Below, piece by piece: positions 25,164 through 32,823 of a stretch of 64,000 nt of DNA (its first letter is position 1; each line of letters opens with the position of its first letter). The translations under genes were made by a program, and so were the position numbers. The stretch covers positions 2,790,001 through 2,854,000 of the forward strand of contig NZ_CP068046.1 in NCBI RefSeq assembly GCF_016698665.1, written 5' to 3'. The notes under the pieces were generated by a model, which worked only from the letters and a program-made list of their open reading frames with translations, did no database searches and was not told where the DNA came from. This stretch comes from Devosia rhizoryzae (GTDB taxonomy: Bacteria; Pseudomonadota; Alphaproteobacteria; Rhizobiales; Devosiaceae).

Positions 25164-25600
25164 TGAAACGCTCGAGCCGCCTTTCCATAGCCCTCCATGC
25201 GCTGGTGCACCTCCAGGCCCAGCCGGGCAAGTCGCTCACCTCGGCGGCTCTGGCCACCTGCCTCATGACCAATCCGGTCGTGGTGCGGCGGGTGCTGGGC
25301 GAACTCCGCGACGCCGACATCGTCGGTGCCAGCAAGGGTCCCAATGGCGGCTGGACCCTCAGCCGTCAGGCAGAGGAGATCACCCTGCGCCAGGTCTATG
25401 AAGCCATGGGCGAGCGCCTCCTTGTCCGAACTGAAAGCGATCCGGGCGACAAGGCGTGTTCCATCGTCCGCCAGGTCGATCGGGTCATGACCGACTTCTT
25501 GGACGATGCCGAAGCCCTGCTCGCGGCGCGCCTCGCGCGAACCCGGCTCAGCGACATTGCCGGCGAAGCCCTCAGCCATGGCTTTCCCCGCCTCGGCTGA
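25163..25600 (+). CDS. Rrf2-family transcriptional regulator without Fe-S cysteines
   Basis: 145 residues. The start MKRSSRLSIALHALVHL and the winged-helix segment LTSAALATCLMTNPVVVRRVLGELRDADIV followed by GPNGGWTLSR are typical of Rrf2 regulators. Only two cysteines are present (C33 in TCLMT and one in KACSIV), so the three-cysteine iron-sulfur site of IscR and NsrR is absent, as in YwnA-type members. No ribosome binding site is seen before the ATG and a palindrome ends on it, so the message may be leaderless. The thioredoxin-reductase-like gene 70 bases downstream is the probable target. Confidence 0.85.
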   Translation: MKRSSRLSIALHALVHLQAQPGKSLTSAALATCLMTNPVVVRRVLGELRDADIVGASKGPNGGWTLSRQAEEITLRQVYEAMGERLLVRTESDPGDKACSIVRQVDRVMTDFLDDAEALLAARLARTRLSDIAGEALSHGFPRLG

Positions 25601-25670
25601 ACCATTCACACCGGAGCGCATTACGGGTGCCCGGCGCCCGACCGCTTGCGCTCGCCCATAGGAGAATAAA

Positions 25671-26561
25671 ATGGACGACGTCCTTATCATCGGCGGCAGC
25701 TTTGCCGGCCTCACCGCCGCCATGCAGCTTGGCCGCGCGCGACGCCAGGTGACCGTGCTCGACACCGGTCACAACCGCAATCGCTACGCCCAATTGGCGC
25801 ACAATATCTTCGGTCACGACGGCACGCGGCCCAGCGATCTTCTCGCCACCGCGCGCCAGCAGCTCGCCAATTACCCGACCATCAAGCTGGTCAACGGCCG
25901 AGCCGAAACCGTCTCCGGCGAGCCCGACGACTTCGCTGTCCAGACCGCCGAGGGCCAAAGCTTTTCCGCCAAGCGACTGATCCTCGCCTATGGCATCGTC
26001 GACGAGTTTCCCCCCATCCCCGGCTTTGCCGAAAGCTGGGGCAAGACTGTGATCCATTGCCCCTTCTGCCACGGCTATGAAGTGGCCGGGAAACCCTGGG
26101 GCCTCCTCTACTCCTCACCCATGTCGCTCCATGGCCCCGTGCTCTACAGCAACTGGACCGACGACATCACGCTGATCCTCGACGGCCATGAGATCATCGA
26201 AGCCGAGCGCCACAAGCTCGAACAGCGCAACGTCCGCATCCTCGACGGCAAGCTCCGATCGATCGAGCAGGACAATGGCCAGCTCCGCAGCGTCACCATG
26301 GAAGACGGCACGCAGGTCGCGCTCGCCGCGCTCTATGCCCATCCGCAAAACCACCCGTCAGCGAGCCTTCACGAGCAACTCGGACTCGAAACCAAGGCGA
26401 CGCCCACCGGCAGCATGATCGTGGTCGGCGACATGCAGGCGACATCCAAACCCGGCATCTTCGCCGCCGGCGACGTCTCCATGCCCATGCATTCGGTCAC
26501 CTTCGCCACCAATTCCGGCTCCCTGGCCGCCATGGGCGCCCTGCAGTCGATGATGGTTTGA
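25671..26561 (+). CDS. NAD(P)/FAD thioredoxin-reductase-like oxidoreductase
   Basis: 296 residues. N-terminal FAD motif VLIIGGSFAGLTAAMQLGRAR, the redox pair in HCPFCHGYE (CxxC) and the C-terminal FAD segment GIFAAGDVSMPMHSVTFATNSGSLAA. The second dinucleotide domain is reduced in glycine motifs (WGLLYSSPMSLHGPVLYSNW), so a full NADPH-binding GxGxxA is not evident. Such proteins may use another electron donor, as in ferredoxin- or bacillithiol-type reductases. AGGAGAATAAA precedes the start. Pairing with an Rrf2 regulator resembles redox-sensing gene pairs of other proteobacteria. The partner thioredoxin is not in the window. Confidence 0.85.
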   Translation: MDDVLIIGGSFAGLTAAMQLGRARRQVTVLDTGHNRNRYAQLAHNIFGHDGTRPSDLLATARQQLANYPTIKLVNGRAETVSGEPDDFAVQTAEGQSFSAKRLILAYGIVDEFPPIPGFAESWGKTVIHCPFCHGYEVAGKPWGLLYSSPMSLHGPVLYSNWTDDITLILDGHEIIEAERHKLEQRNVRILDGKLRSIEQDNGQLRSVTMEDGTQVALAALYAHPQNHPSASLHEQLGLETKATPTGSMIVVGDMQATSKPGIFAAGDVSMPMHSVTFATNSGSLAAMGALQSMMV

Positions 26562-26578
26562 GGCAACTGGCGTTCGGC

Positions 26579-26677
26579 TCCCCTCCCCCTTGAGGGGAGG
26601 GGCTGGGGGTGGGGGTCCATCAGTAGACCACTGCACCACCCCCACCCTCGATCCCTCCCCTCAAGGGGGAGGGAAGG
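26579..26677. repeat. Paired inverted palindromic intergenic repeat, type 1
   Basis: Begins CCCCTCCCCCTTGAGGGGAG with a GGCTGGGGGTGGGGGT box, a spacer of about 30 bases, then ACCACCCCCACCCTCGATCC and CTCCCCTCAAGGGGGAGGG. It occupies the gap between two convergent genes and could act as a terminator. Confidence 0.8.
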
Positions 26678-26696
26678 TCGACTTGGAACCTTGTGG

Positions 26697-27734
26697 CTAC
26701 CGCAACCAGCCCTGCGGTCGCGGATGAAGCTCCATCTGCCCTTCCGCCGTAGCCGTATCGATTGCCGCGATCTCTTCGTCGCTGAGCTCGAGATTGTTCA
26801 GCACGCCAAGATTGTCCTTGAGCTGCTCGAGCGTGCGCACGCCGATCAGCGCCGAGGTCATCTCCTTGCGCCGCAGCACCCAGCTCAGCGCCAGCTGCAC
26901 CATGGATTGGCCGCGCGCCCGCGCGATCTCGCCGACCTTGTCCACTGCGGCGAGCACGCGCGGTTCGATATGGCTGGCGCGCAGCGAGCCGTTGGGGTTC
27001 TCGCCCCGCGTGCCTTCCGTCCGGCCGGAATTGTATTTGCCCGAAAGCACGCCCTGCGCCAGCGGCGAAAAGGCAATGACGCCGATGCCCAGTTCGCCAC
27101 AGGCATCGATGGTGTGGTCGTTCTCGATCCAGCGGTTGATCATCGAATAGCTCGGCTGGTGAATGGTCGTCGCCACGCCCATTTCCTTGAGCAGGCGATG
27201 CGCCTCGCGCGTTTCCTTTTCGGGATAGGAAGAGATGCCGACATAAAGCGCCTTGCCGGATTTAACCGCATGGGCGAGCGCGCCCATTGTTTCCTCGAGC
27301 GGCGTTTCGGGGTCGAAGCGGTGCGAATAAAAGATGTCGACATAGTCGAGGCCGAGGCGCCGCAGCGACTGATCGAGGCTCGCCAGCACATATTTGCGGC
27401 TCCCCCACTCGCCATAGGGGCCCGGCCACATATTGTAGCCGGCCTTGGTCGAAACGATCATCTCGTCGCGATAGGGACGGAAATCGCGGGCCATGACCTG
27501 GCCGAAGAGCTCTTCCGACGAGCCTGCGGGCGGTCCGTAATTGTTGGCAAGATCGAAATGGGTCACGCCCTGGTCGAAAGCGTAGCCAAGAATTTCCATG
27601 GCGCTCGGATAATCGCGCGTGCCGCCGAAATTCTGCCAAAGCCCGAGGCTCACCACGGGCAGTTTCAGCCCGGAACGGCCGGAGCGGCGGTATTGCATAG
27701 TGTCATAGCGTGCCGGATCGGCCCGATAGGTCAT
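26697..27734 (-). CDS. Aldo/keto reductase, YghZ/Kv-beta-like
   Basis: 345 residues from the ATG at 27734, which has GGGAGAGATC upstream. It starts with YRRSGRSGLKLPVVSLGLWQNFGG, followed by the catalytic-site segments FDLANNYGPPAGSSEELFG (D and Y), VSTKAGYNMWPGPYG (K), and DIFYSHRFDPETPLEE (H). The NADPH-binding C-terminal part includes FSPLAQGVLSGKYN and IGVRTLEQLKDNL. E. coli YghZ (GprA) reduces L-glyceraldehyde 3-phosphate and methylglyoxal. That role is likely but not proven here. It is divergent to trhO. Confidence 0.92.
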   Translation of the reverse strand: MTYRADPARYDTMQYRRSGRSGLKLPVVSLGLWQNFGGTRDYPSAMEILGYAFDQGVTHFDLANNYGPPAGSSEELFGQVMARDFRPYRDEMIVSTKAGYNMWPGPYGEWGSRKYVLASLDQSLRRLGLDYVDIFYSHRFDPETPLEETMGALAHAVKSGKALYVGISSYPEKETREAHRLLKEMGVATTIHQPSYSMINRWIENDHTIDACGELGIGVIAFSPLAQGVLSGKYNSGRTEGTRGENPNGSLRASHIEPRVLAAVDKVGEIARARGQSMVQLALSWVLRRKEMTSALIGVRTLEQLKDNLGVLNNLELSDEEIAAIDTATAEGQMELHPRPQGWLR

Positions 27735-27805
27735 GATCTCTCTCCCGATTATGTGGCTGCGGCCGCTCGTGACGCCGGGCTGGCCAGGTGATAAGAGCGG
27801 CGCAA

Positions 27806-28843
27806 ATGACTGCGACCCACTCGAATGCTTCCGCCACTCTGCCCCAGGCCAATCATCCATACAAGGTGATGGCCCTCTACAAATTTGCGTCCCTGCCGGA
27901 TGCTGAGGCGCTGAAGACGCCGCTGGCGCAGTTCTGCTGCACTCGCGGCATCAAGGGCACGCTGATCCTGGCACCGGAAGGCATCAACGGCACCGTGGCC
28001 GGCTCGGCTGAGGCCATCGACGCCTTGGCCGACTACCTTTTCACCACCGGCCCTTTCGGAACACGCCTCCAGGGCGCCGAGGTGAAATATTCCTTTGCCG
28101 ACACGGCACCCTTTTTGCGAATGAAGGTGCGGCTCAAGCCCGAGATCGTGACCTTGCGCGCGCCTGAAGCCGATCCTTCCAAGGCCGTCGGCACCTATGT
28201 CGAGCCGGAAGACTGGAACAGCCTTATCGACCAGAACGACGTCGTTCTGGTCGATACCCGCAACGATTATGAAGTGGGCCTCGGCACATTCCAGCGGGCG
28301 CTCGATCCCGCGACCGCAAACTTCACCGAATTCAAGGACTACGTGGCGCAAAACCTCGATCCGGCGCGCGACAAGAAGGTCGCCATGTTCTGCACCGGTG
28401 GCATCCGCTGCGAAAAGGCCTCGTCCTACCTCCTGAGCCAGGGTTTTGAGGAAGTCTTCCACCTCAAGGGCGGCATTCTGAAATATCTCGAAGTGGTCCC
28501 GCCCGAGCAGAGCCGCTTCCAGGGCGAATGCTTCGTTTTCGACGAGCGCGTTTCCGTCGGTCACGGGCTGGAGCTTGGAAACGCCACGCTCTGCCGCGCC
28601 TGCCGCCACCCCTTGACCGAGGCCGACCGCAAGCATCCCGATTACCACGAAGGCACGTCCTGCCCCTATTGCGCCGGCGACGAAGCCAAGCACCAGGCCG
28701 CGACGGAACGGCAGAAGCAGATGGACCTCGCCCGCCAGCGCGGCACGACCCACCTCGGCGACGAAGCCGCGACTGCCGGCAAAAGAGCCAAGGCACGCAA
28801 AGTCATGCAAGCCGAACAATCGCGGGAGCGAAACCGGGGTTAG
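27806..28843 (+). CDS. trhO: tRNA uridine(34) hydroxylase TrhO (rhodanese-like)
   Basis: 345 residues from the ATG at 27806; an in-frame GTG at 27788 would add six residues. An N-terminal acylphosphatase-like domain (ALYKFASLPDAEALKTPL, RGIKGTLILAPEGINGTVAG) precedes a rhodanese domain with the active-site loop FCTGGIRCEKAS. A C-terminal cysteine cluster (LCRACRHPL, SCPYCAGDE) may bind zinc. TrhO/YceA hydroxylates U34 of certain tRNAs, an oxygen-dependent wobble modification. The tail end is basic. The stop overlaps the convergent higA stop by four bases. Confidence 0.93.
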   Translation: MTATHSNASATLPQANHPYKVMALYKFASLPDAEALKTPLAQFCCTRGIKGTLILAPEGINGTVAGSAEAIDALADYLFTTGPFGTRLQGAEVKYSFADTAPFLRMKVRLKPEIVTLRAPEADPSKAVGTYVEPEDWNSLIDQNDVVLVDTRNDYEVGLGTFQRALDPATANFTEFKDYVAQNLDPARDKKVAMFCTGGIRCEKASSYLLSQGFEEVFHLKGGILKYLEVVPPEQSRFQGECFVFDERVSVGHGLELGNATLCRACRHPLTEADRKHPDYHEGTSCPYCAGDEAKHQAATERQKQMDLARQRGTTHLGDEAATAGKRAKARKVMQAEQSRERNRG

Positions 28844-29154
28844 GCTGCCCGGGGCGAGATTTTCTCGAGGTCCTGCGCAATGTCTCGGCGCTTCTGCATC
28901 AGGTCGAACTCGGTTTGTAGCGACAAAAAGAAGCCCTCTGATAGGCCAAAATAACGTGCCAGGCGCAGGTCGGTGTCGGCCGTGACACTGCGCTGACCCA
29001 GAACGATCTCATTGATCCGCCTGGGTGGCACGTGGATGCCGCGGGCTAAGGCGTTCTGGCTGATACTCATAGGCTTCAGGAAGTCCTCTAGCAGGATTTC
29101 TCCCGGGTGAGGATTGGGCAAAAGCTCATTAGTGGTAGTCGACGATTTCGACAT
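28840..29154 (-). CDS. higA: HigA-type antitoxin (Xre family)
   Basis: 104 residues from the ATG at 29154, with GGAGGAG upstream inside the higB end. It starts with the HigA signature LPNPHPGEILLEDFLKP, followed by the helix-turn-helix MSISQNALARGIHVPPRRINEIVLGQRSVTADTDLRLARYFG. It overlaps higB by 26 bases, the toxin-first order typical of higBA. It neutralises HigB and represses the operon through the two palindromes upstream of higB. Confidence 0.92.
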   Translation of the reverse strand: MSKSSTTTNELLPNPHPGEILLEDFLKPMSISQNALARGIHVPPRRINEIVLGQRSVTADTDLRLARYFGLSEGFFLSLQTEFDLMQKRRDIAQDLEKISPRAA

Positions 29155-29410
29155 CGCGCGCTCCTCCTTCGTCCCAGCTAAAGCAAATTCGCCACTGGTC
29201 ATTGATGCGAATGCTCCATTGCCCAGCGCGGTTTCCCCGAAGGCTCTCCAACCGATTTCCTGGCGGCACGCGCAAATCATTGATGCGCCTTGCAGCATGC
29301 AGCAGACGCAGCTTACGCAGGGCCGTTGCCTGGATATCGCTCGGCAAACGTCGGCTGCGTTGGCCGCGCCAAATTAGCTCAGTTTCGCCGTCGGCAAAGC
29401 TGTCGATCAT
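29129..29410 (-). CDS. higB: HigB-type toxin (RelE superfamily mRNA interferase)
   Basis: 93 residues. The RelE/HigB fold shows LRKLRLLHAARRINDLRVPPGNRLESLRGNRAGQWSIRINDQWRICFSW, with the basic and aromatic residues of the ribosome-dependent nuclease near GQWSIRINDQWRI. Homologues cut mRNA on the ribosome. It comes first in the operon with higA overlapping its 3' end. The operator palindromes begin ten bases upstream of the start codon. Confidence 0.92.
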   Translation of the reverse strand: MIDSFADGETELIWRGQRSRRLPSDIQATALRKLRLLHAARRINDLRVPPGNRLESLRGNRAGQWSIRINDQWRICFSWDEGGARDVEIVDYH

Positions 29411-29419
29411 GCCAGAGAG

Positions 29420-29453
29420 TATAACGCTTCACGTTATATAACGCAATGCGTTA
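29420..29453. promoter_or_regulatory. Tandem palindromic operators of higBA
   Basis: TATAACG-CTTCA-CGTTATA (29420-29438) and TAACGC-AAT-GCGTTA (29439-29453) are both perfect inverted repeats, directly adjacent, and share the half-site TAACG. They lie just upstream of higB and also reach the end of the LytTR gene. Binding of a HigBA complex is the expected use. Confidence 0.75.
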
Positions 29454-30218
29454 CAACAATCCTGCCGCCTTCACGGCCTCTGCATAGCTGCGGCTCACCG
29501 GGACAAGCGTGCCGTTTTCCAGTTCCAGCATGGGCTTGCTGCCCTGGCGCAGGCTGCGCCGCACTGCGTCGAGCGCGACCCAGTGCGAGCGGTGCACCTG
29601 CAAGCCAACCACGGGCGTGGCTTCGCGAATTGCGTCGGAGAGGCGCATCAGCACCAAGGTCGTGCCGCGATCGGTGGTGACGTCGACATAGTGATCGGAA
29701 ACAGCGATGTGCAGGAGCCGCCCGCGTTGCGGACGCGGCAGCCGGTCGAGCAATGCCGGCTCGCGGCTTTCGCCCGCCTCTCCGCCCGGCTTTTCATCGC
29801 GCAGCAAAACCTGCGCTGACGTCGTGACCAAAGCAGCGATGGGGATCGAATAGGCCAGGAGAGCCCAGACGCTCATCGGATCGCCCTCATTGCCAAAAAC
29901 GAGGAAATTGAAAGCGCGAACACAGAGGGCAATCGGGATGCCGCCGAGCGCGCCACCCAATGCCGCGGCCAGAAGCGCCGGCAGGCGGCCGTCCAGCCAA
30001 TGCACGACACTGCGCTCGACGACGAGGCAAAGCGCTGTCGTGCCGACCACGACGGCGATCCAGTAGGCCAAGCGCGGCACGACCGGCATTTCGAACGTGC
30101 CGAACGGCCCGACCATTCCCATGAGAAGACCCACGGCGCCGAGCACGATCCAGGCCTGCGGCCGCCGCGCCAGGGCCTGCGTTTCACGAAGCGCCAAATG
30201 CAGGGGAGTGAAATTCAC
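29451..30218 (-). CDS. Membrane-anchored LytTR-family transcriptional regulator
   Basis: 255 residues from the GTG at 30218; an in-frame ATG at 30293 would add 25 residues of uncharacteristic sequence. Four hydrophobic segments (AWIVLGAVGLLMGMVG, LAYWIAVVVGTTALCLVV, LPALLAAALGGALGGIPIAL and VWALLAYSIPIAALVTTS) precede a linker. The C-terminal LytTR DNA-binding domain reads LLHIAVSDHYVDVTTDRG, VLMRLSDAIRE, and GLQVHRSHWVALDAVRR. Membrane-LytTR proteins usually regulate an adjacent gene, here perhaps the divergent DUF2306 gene. The signal is unknown. Confidence 0.85.
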   Translation of the reverse strand: MNFTPLHLALRETQALARRPQAWIVLGAVGLLMGMVGPFGTFEMPVVPRLAYWIAVVVGTTALCLVVERSVVHWLDGRLPALLAAALGGALGGIPIALCVRAFNFLVFGNEGDPMSVWALLAYSIPIAALVTTSAQVLLRDEKPGGEAGESREPALLDRLPRPQRGRLLHIAVSDHYVDVTTDRGTTLVLMRLSDAIREATPVVGLQVHRSHWVALDAVRRSLRQGSKPMLELENGTLVPVSRSYAEAVKAAGLL

Positions 30219-30307
30219 GGAGCGGGCTTGTGCTTTGCGTAAGGGCAGTTGTCCGCTGCACTCTAGTGGGAAAGCTCGGCAGCACAAGTTCACCCCAGGA
30301 GACTTCC

Positions 30308-30829
30308 ATGTCGCTCGAACCGCTGCTGTCCGCCTCCCCCGTCATCCAGATCCACGCCTATGCCGCCATCGCGGCCTTTGCTTTGGGCGGCTTCGTGCTG
30401 TTCCGAAGCAAGGGCGATAGCGGTCACCGGCGCCTCGGCCGCTTTTGGGTCATCCTGATGATCGCGACGGCGGTGAGTTCGTTCTTTATCTGGGAGGCGC
30501 GGACCTTTGGGCTCTTCAGCCCCATTCACATCCTGTCGCTCGTGACCCTCTTCACGCTCTGGCTGGGCGTGCGCCATGCGCGCCGGCGCAACATCAGGGC
30601 CCACCTTTATACGATGCAGGCGCTCTACCTCTTATCCCTCGAGATCGCGGGCTGGTTCACCTTCATGCCCGGCCGCATCATGAACGAGGTCGTGTTCGGG
30701 CCAGCAGGTGGCGGGCCATGGGAAAGCGCGAGCTTCCTTGTCGCGAGCTTTGCCGTCGGGGCCGCCTTGATCTGGCTGGTCCGCCGCGCGACCAAGCACG
30801 GGCCAACGCGGCGGAGGGTGGCCGTCTAA
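30308..30829 (+). CDS. DUF2306 family membrane protein
   Basis: 173 residues with four or five membrane segments, starting IQIHAYAAIAAFALGGFVLFRSKG. The conserved histidines HAYAA, HRRLGRFW, HILSL, HARRRN and HLYTMQ recall DUF2306/COG5395 membrane proteins with possible haem or metal ligands. CAGGAGA lies upstream of the ATG. It is divergent to a membrane LytTR regulator, a pairing seen in other alphaproteobacteria. Tail-to-tail overlap of four bases with mbfA. Function unknown. Confidence 0.8.
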   Translation: MSLEPLLSASPVIQIHAYAAIAAFALGGFVLFRSKGDSGHRRLGRFWVILMIATAVSSFFIWEARTFGLFSPIHILSLVTLFTLWLGVRHARRRNIRAHLYTMQALYLLSLEIAGWFTFMPGRIMNEVVFGPAGGGPWESASFLVASFAVGAALIWLVRRATKHGPTRRRVAV

Positions 30830-31806
30830 GCCATGCCGATCAGGATGCCGGCGGCAAAGACCAGCGAGCCACCGAGCACCACCTGCAACACCGCGCGCCA
30901 GAACGGGGTCTGCATGAAGCGCTTCTGGATATAGGCGATGGCCCAAAGCTCGAGCAGCACCACGGCACCAGCGACGCCGGTGGCGGTCCAGAAATCGGCG
31001 ATGAGGTAAGGCAACGCATGGCCGAGCCCGCCGATTGCCGTCATTATGCCCGCGGCCAGACCGCGCTTGATGGGCGAGCCGCGGCCAGTGAGCCTGCCGT
31101 CGTCCGACGCTGCCTCGGTAAAACCCATGGAAATGCCGGCGCCCACTGCTGCGGCAAGGCCCACGAGAAACGTTTGGTGCGTATCACCAGTAGCAAAGGC
31201 TGCAGCAAAGACGGGCGCAAGCGTTGAAACCGAGCCGTCCATCAACCCGGCCAGGCCCGGCTGCACATAGGTGAGAAGGAACTGGCGGTGCTGTTCCGCA
31301 CCCTCCTGCTCCCGCCCCTTTTCGCCCAAGACCGTGTTGTCGATCTGGTCGGCCCGGCGCGCATGGCCCTTTTCTGCCGCTGCGAGATCGCCAAGCAGTT
31401 TGCGAATGCCGGCATCGGTCACCTGCGCCGCGGCCGCGAGGTAGAAGCGCCAGGCGCTCTCCTCCATTTCCCAGACTTCCTGCCGCGCCCGCTCAAGGCT
31501 GAGCGACTGCATCAGCCACACTGGCTTGCGTATAAGAAATCCGCGCACATGCTCACGCCGGATCGGCACAAGGCGCCGGCCAAAGCGGGCGACATAAAGA
31601 TCAAGCAGGCGCCGCCGATGCTCGTCTTCCTCCGCCGCCATGGCTTCGAACAGCGCGGCGCTGCCCGGATAATGATCACCGAGGCGCGTCGCAAATTCAG
31701 AATAGATGCGGCCATCCTCTTCTTCCGCGGCAATCGCCAGCGACAGGATTTCGCGCTCCGAGAGGGTGGAAAAGTCGCGCCGGGAATCGGGCCACAGAGT
31801 GAGCAT
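30826..31806 (-). CDS. mbfA: Membrane-bound ferritin MbfA (rubrerythrin domain plus VIT1/CCC1 domain)
   Basis: 326 residues from the ATG at 31806. The N-terminal ferritin-like domain carries ExxH-type ligands (LAIAAEEEDGRIYSEFA, AMAAEEDEHRRRLLD, WEMEESAWRFY, AAAEKGHARR). The C-terminal CCC1/VIT1-like membrane domain has VQPGLAGLMDGSVSTLAPVFAAAF and several further helices. MbfA exports iron in Bradyrhizobium and Agrobacterium and protects against iron and peroxide stress. Two Irr-type control elements lie directly upstream, so repression under low iron by Irr is expected. Confidence 0.95.
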   Translation of the reverse strand: MLTLWPDSRRDFSTLSEREILSLAIAAEEEDGRIYSEFATRLGDHYPGSAALFEAMAAEEDEHRRRLLDLYVARFGRRLVPIRREHVRGFLIRKPVWLMQSLSLERARQEVWEMEESAWRFYLAAAAQVTDAGIRKLLGDLAAAEKGHARRADQIDNTVLGEKGREQEGAEQHRQFLLTYVQPGLAGLMDGSVSTLAPVFAAAFATGDTHQTFLVGLAAAVGAGISMGFTEAASDDGRLTGRGSPIKRGLAAGIMTAIGGLGHALPYLIADFWTATGVAGAVVLLELWAIAYIQKRFMQTPFWRAVLQVVLGGSLVFAAGILIGMA

Positions 31807-31819
31807 GGATGTCTCGTAG

Positions 31820-31857
31820 TTTAGAACTGTTCTAAAGCAACTTAGAACCGTTCCAAA
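31820..31857. promoter_or_regulatory. Two iron control elements (Irr boxes) upstream of mbfA
   Basis: TTTAGAACTGTTCTAAA (31820-31836) is a perfect match to the rhizobial ICE palindrome TTTAGAA-N3-TTCTAAA. A second, imperfect copy CTTAGAACCGTTCCAAA follows at 31841-31857. The first begins 14 bases before the mbfA start codon, a position suited to repression by Irr. Confidence 0.88.
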
Positions 31858-31931
31858 CTGGAGGCAAGCCCACCTGCTGCCGCGACGGCTTGCCGCTTGA
31901 GCTGCGCCGTCCATCGCGATATGGCTCGCTT

Positions 31932-32321
31932 ATGGCTCTTTCGGCACGCAGGATGACGCGCGAAATCGGCACTGCTTTGGCGGTGCTGGCCATCTATGTG
32001 CTGACCCTTCTCCTGCCGCTGCACCAGGCCGCTGCGCAGCAGCGCGATCTTGAGGAGCTGGGCTACTCGACGCTTTCCAGCTGGTCGGTTTGCGCGCAAC
32101 TGGCTGAGGACGAACAGGGCGACCCCCGGCAAGCCGCCGCCCTCTCCTGCCCGGCGCTTGGCATTGCCAAGCACCAGCTGGATGCCGCCGAACCGCCCGC
32201 CCCCGTTTTCGCGCCGGTGCTCGCCACCACTCCGGTCTCCTACTCAGCAACGGCGCAATTTCTCAAATCGACTCCCCCCGACCATGTCGGCCAGTCGCGA
32301 GCGCCTCCAGTTTCGGCCTGA
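31932..32321 (+). CDS. DUF2946-like exported protein of a copper locus
   Basis: 129 residues from the ATG at 31932. One N-terminal membrane or signal segment (EIGTALAVLAIYVLTLLLPLH, then AAAQQ) precedes a short periplasmic region with two cysteines (SVCAQL and LSCPALG). The basic RRMTREIG start and the cysteines fit DUF2946-type proteins that accompany copper chaperones. The gene is followed 36 bases later by PCuAC. The C-terminal part is rich in Pro and Ala. The family call is tentative. Confidence 0.6.
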   Translation: MALSARRMTREIGTALAVLAIYVLTLLLPLHQAAAQQRDLEELGYSTLSSWSVCAQLAEDEQGDPRQAAALSCPALGIAKHQLDAAEPPAPVFAPVLATTPVSYSATAQFLKSTPPDHVGQSRAPPVSA

Positions 32322-32357
32322 TCCCTCGTTCAGACCCTTTCACACTGGAGATCACAG

Positions 32358-32822
32358 ATGATCCGTACGCTTCTTGCCGTTCTGGCCCTTACTTTCGCCG
32401 CCCCCGCCTTCGCCCATGACATCACGTTCGGCGACCTTCAGCTCAATGGCCCCTTCGCCCGCGCCACCCTGCCCAATGCCCCGGTGGCGGGCGGCTTCGT
32501 CACCATCGTCAATACCGGCAGCGAGGATGACCGGCTGATTTCGGCCACGGCCGAGATCGCCAAGGACACCCAGATCCACGAAATGGCGATGGAAGGCGAT
32601 GTCATGAAGATGCGTCAGCTGCCCGATGGTCTCGTCATTCCCGCCGGCGGCAGCGTCACGCTCGAACCCGGCGGCTATCACCTCATGATGATGGGCCTGT
32701 CCGCCCCGCTCGTCGAAGGCGAAACCGTTCCGGTCGTCCTGACCTTCGAAAAGGCGGGCACCGTGACGCTCGATCTTCATATCGGCGGCGCGGCCGCCGA
32801 TGCTCCGACGCATGGGCACTAA
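32358..32822 (+). CDS. Periplasmic copper chaperone PCuAC
   Basis: 154 residues with a signal peptide cut after AAPAFA. The copper motif of this family (H, M, then M about ten on, then H-x-M) is visible as HEMAMEGDVMKM and GGYHLMMMG. PCuAC delivers Cu(I) to the CuA centre of cytochrome c oxidase, working with SCO proteins, and the SCO gene follows immediately. A C-terminal APTHGH tail may add a ligand. Confidence 0.92.
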   Translation: MIRTLLAVLALTFAAPAFAHDITFGDLQLNGPFARATLPNAPVAGGFVTIVNTGSEDDRLISATAEIAKDTQIHEMAMEGDVMKMRQLPDGLVIPAGGSVTLEPGGYHLMMMGLSAPLVEGETVPVVLTFEKAGTVTLDLHIGGAAADAPTHGH

Positions 32823-32823
32823 G

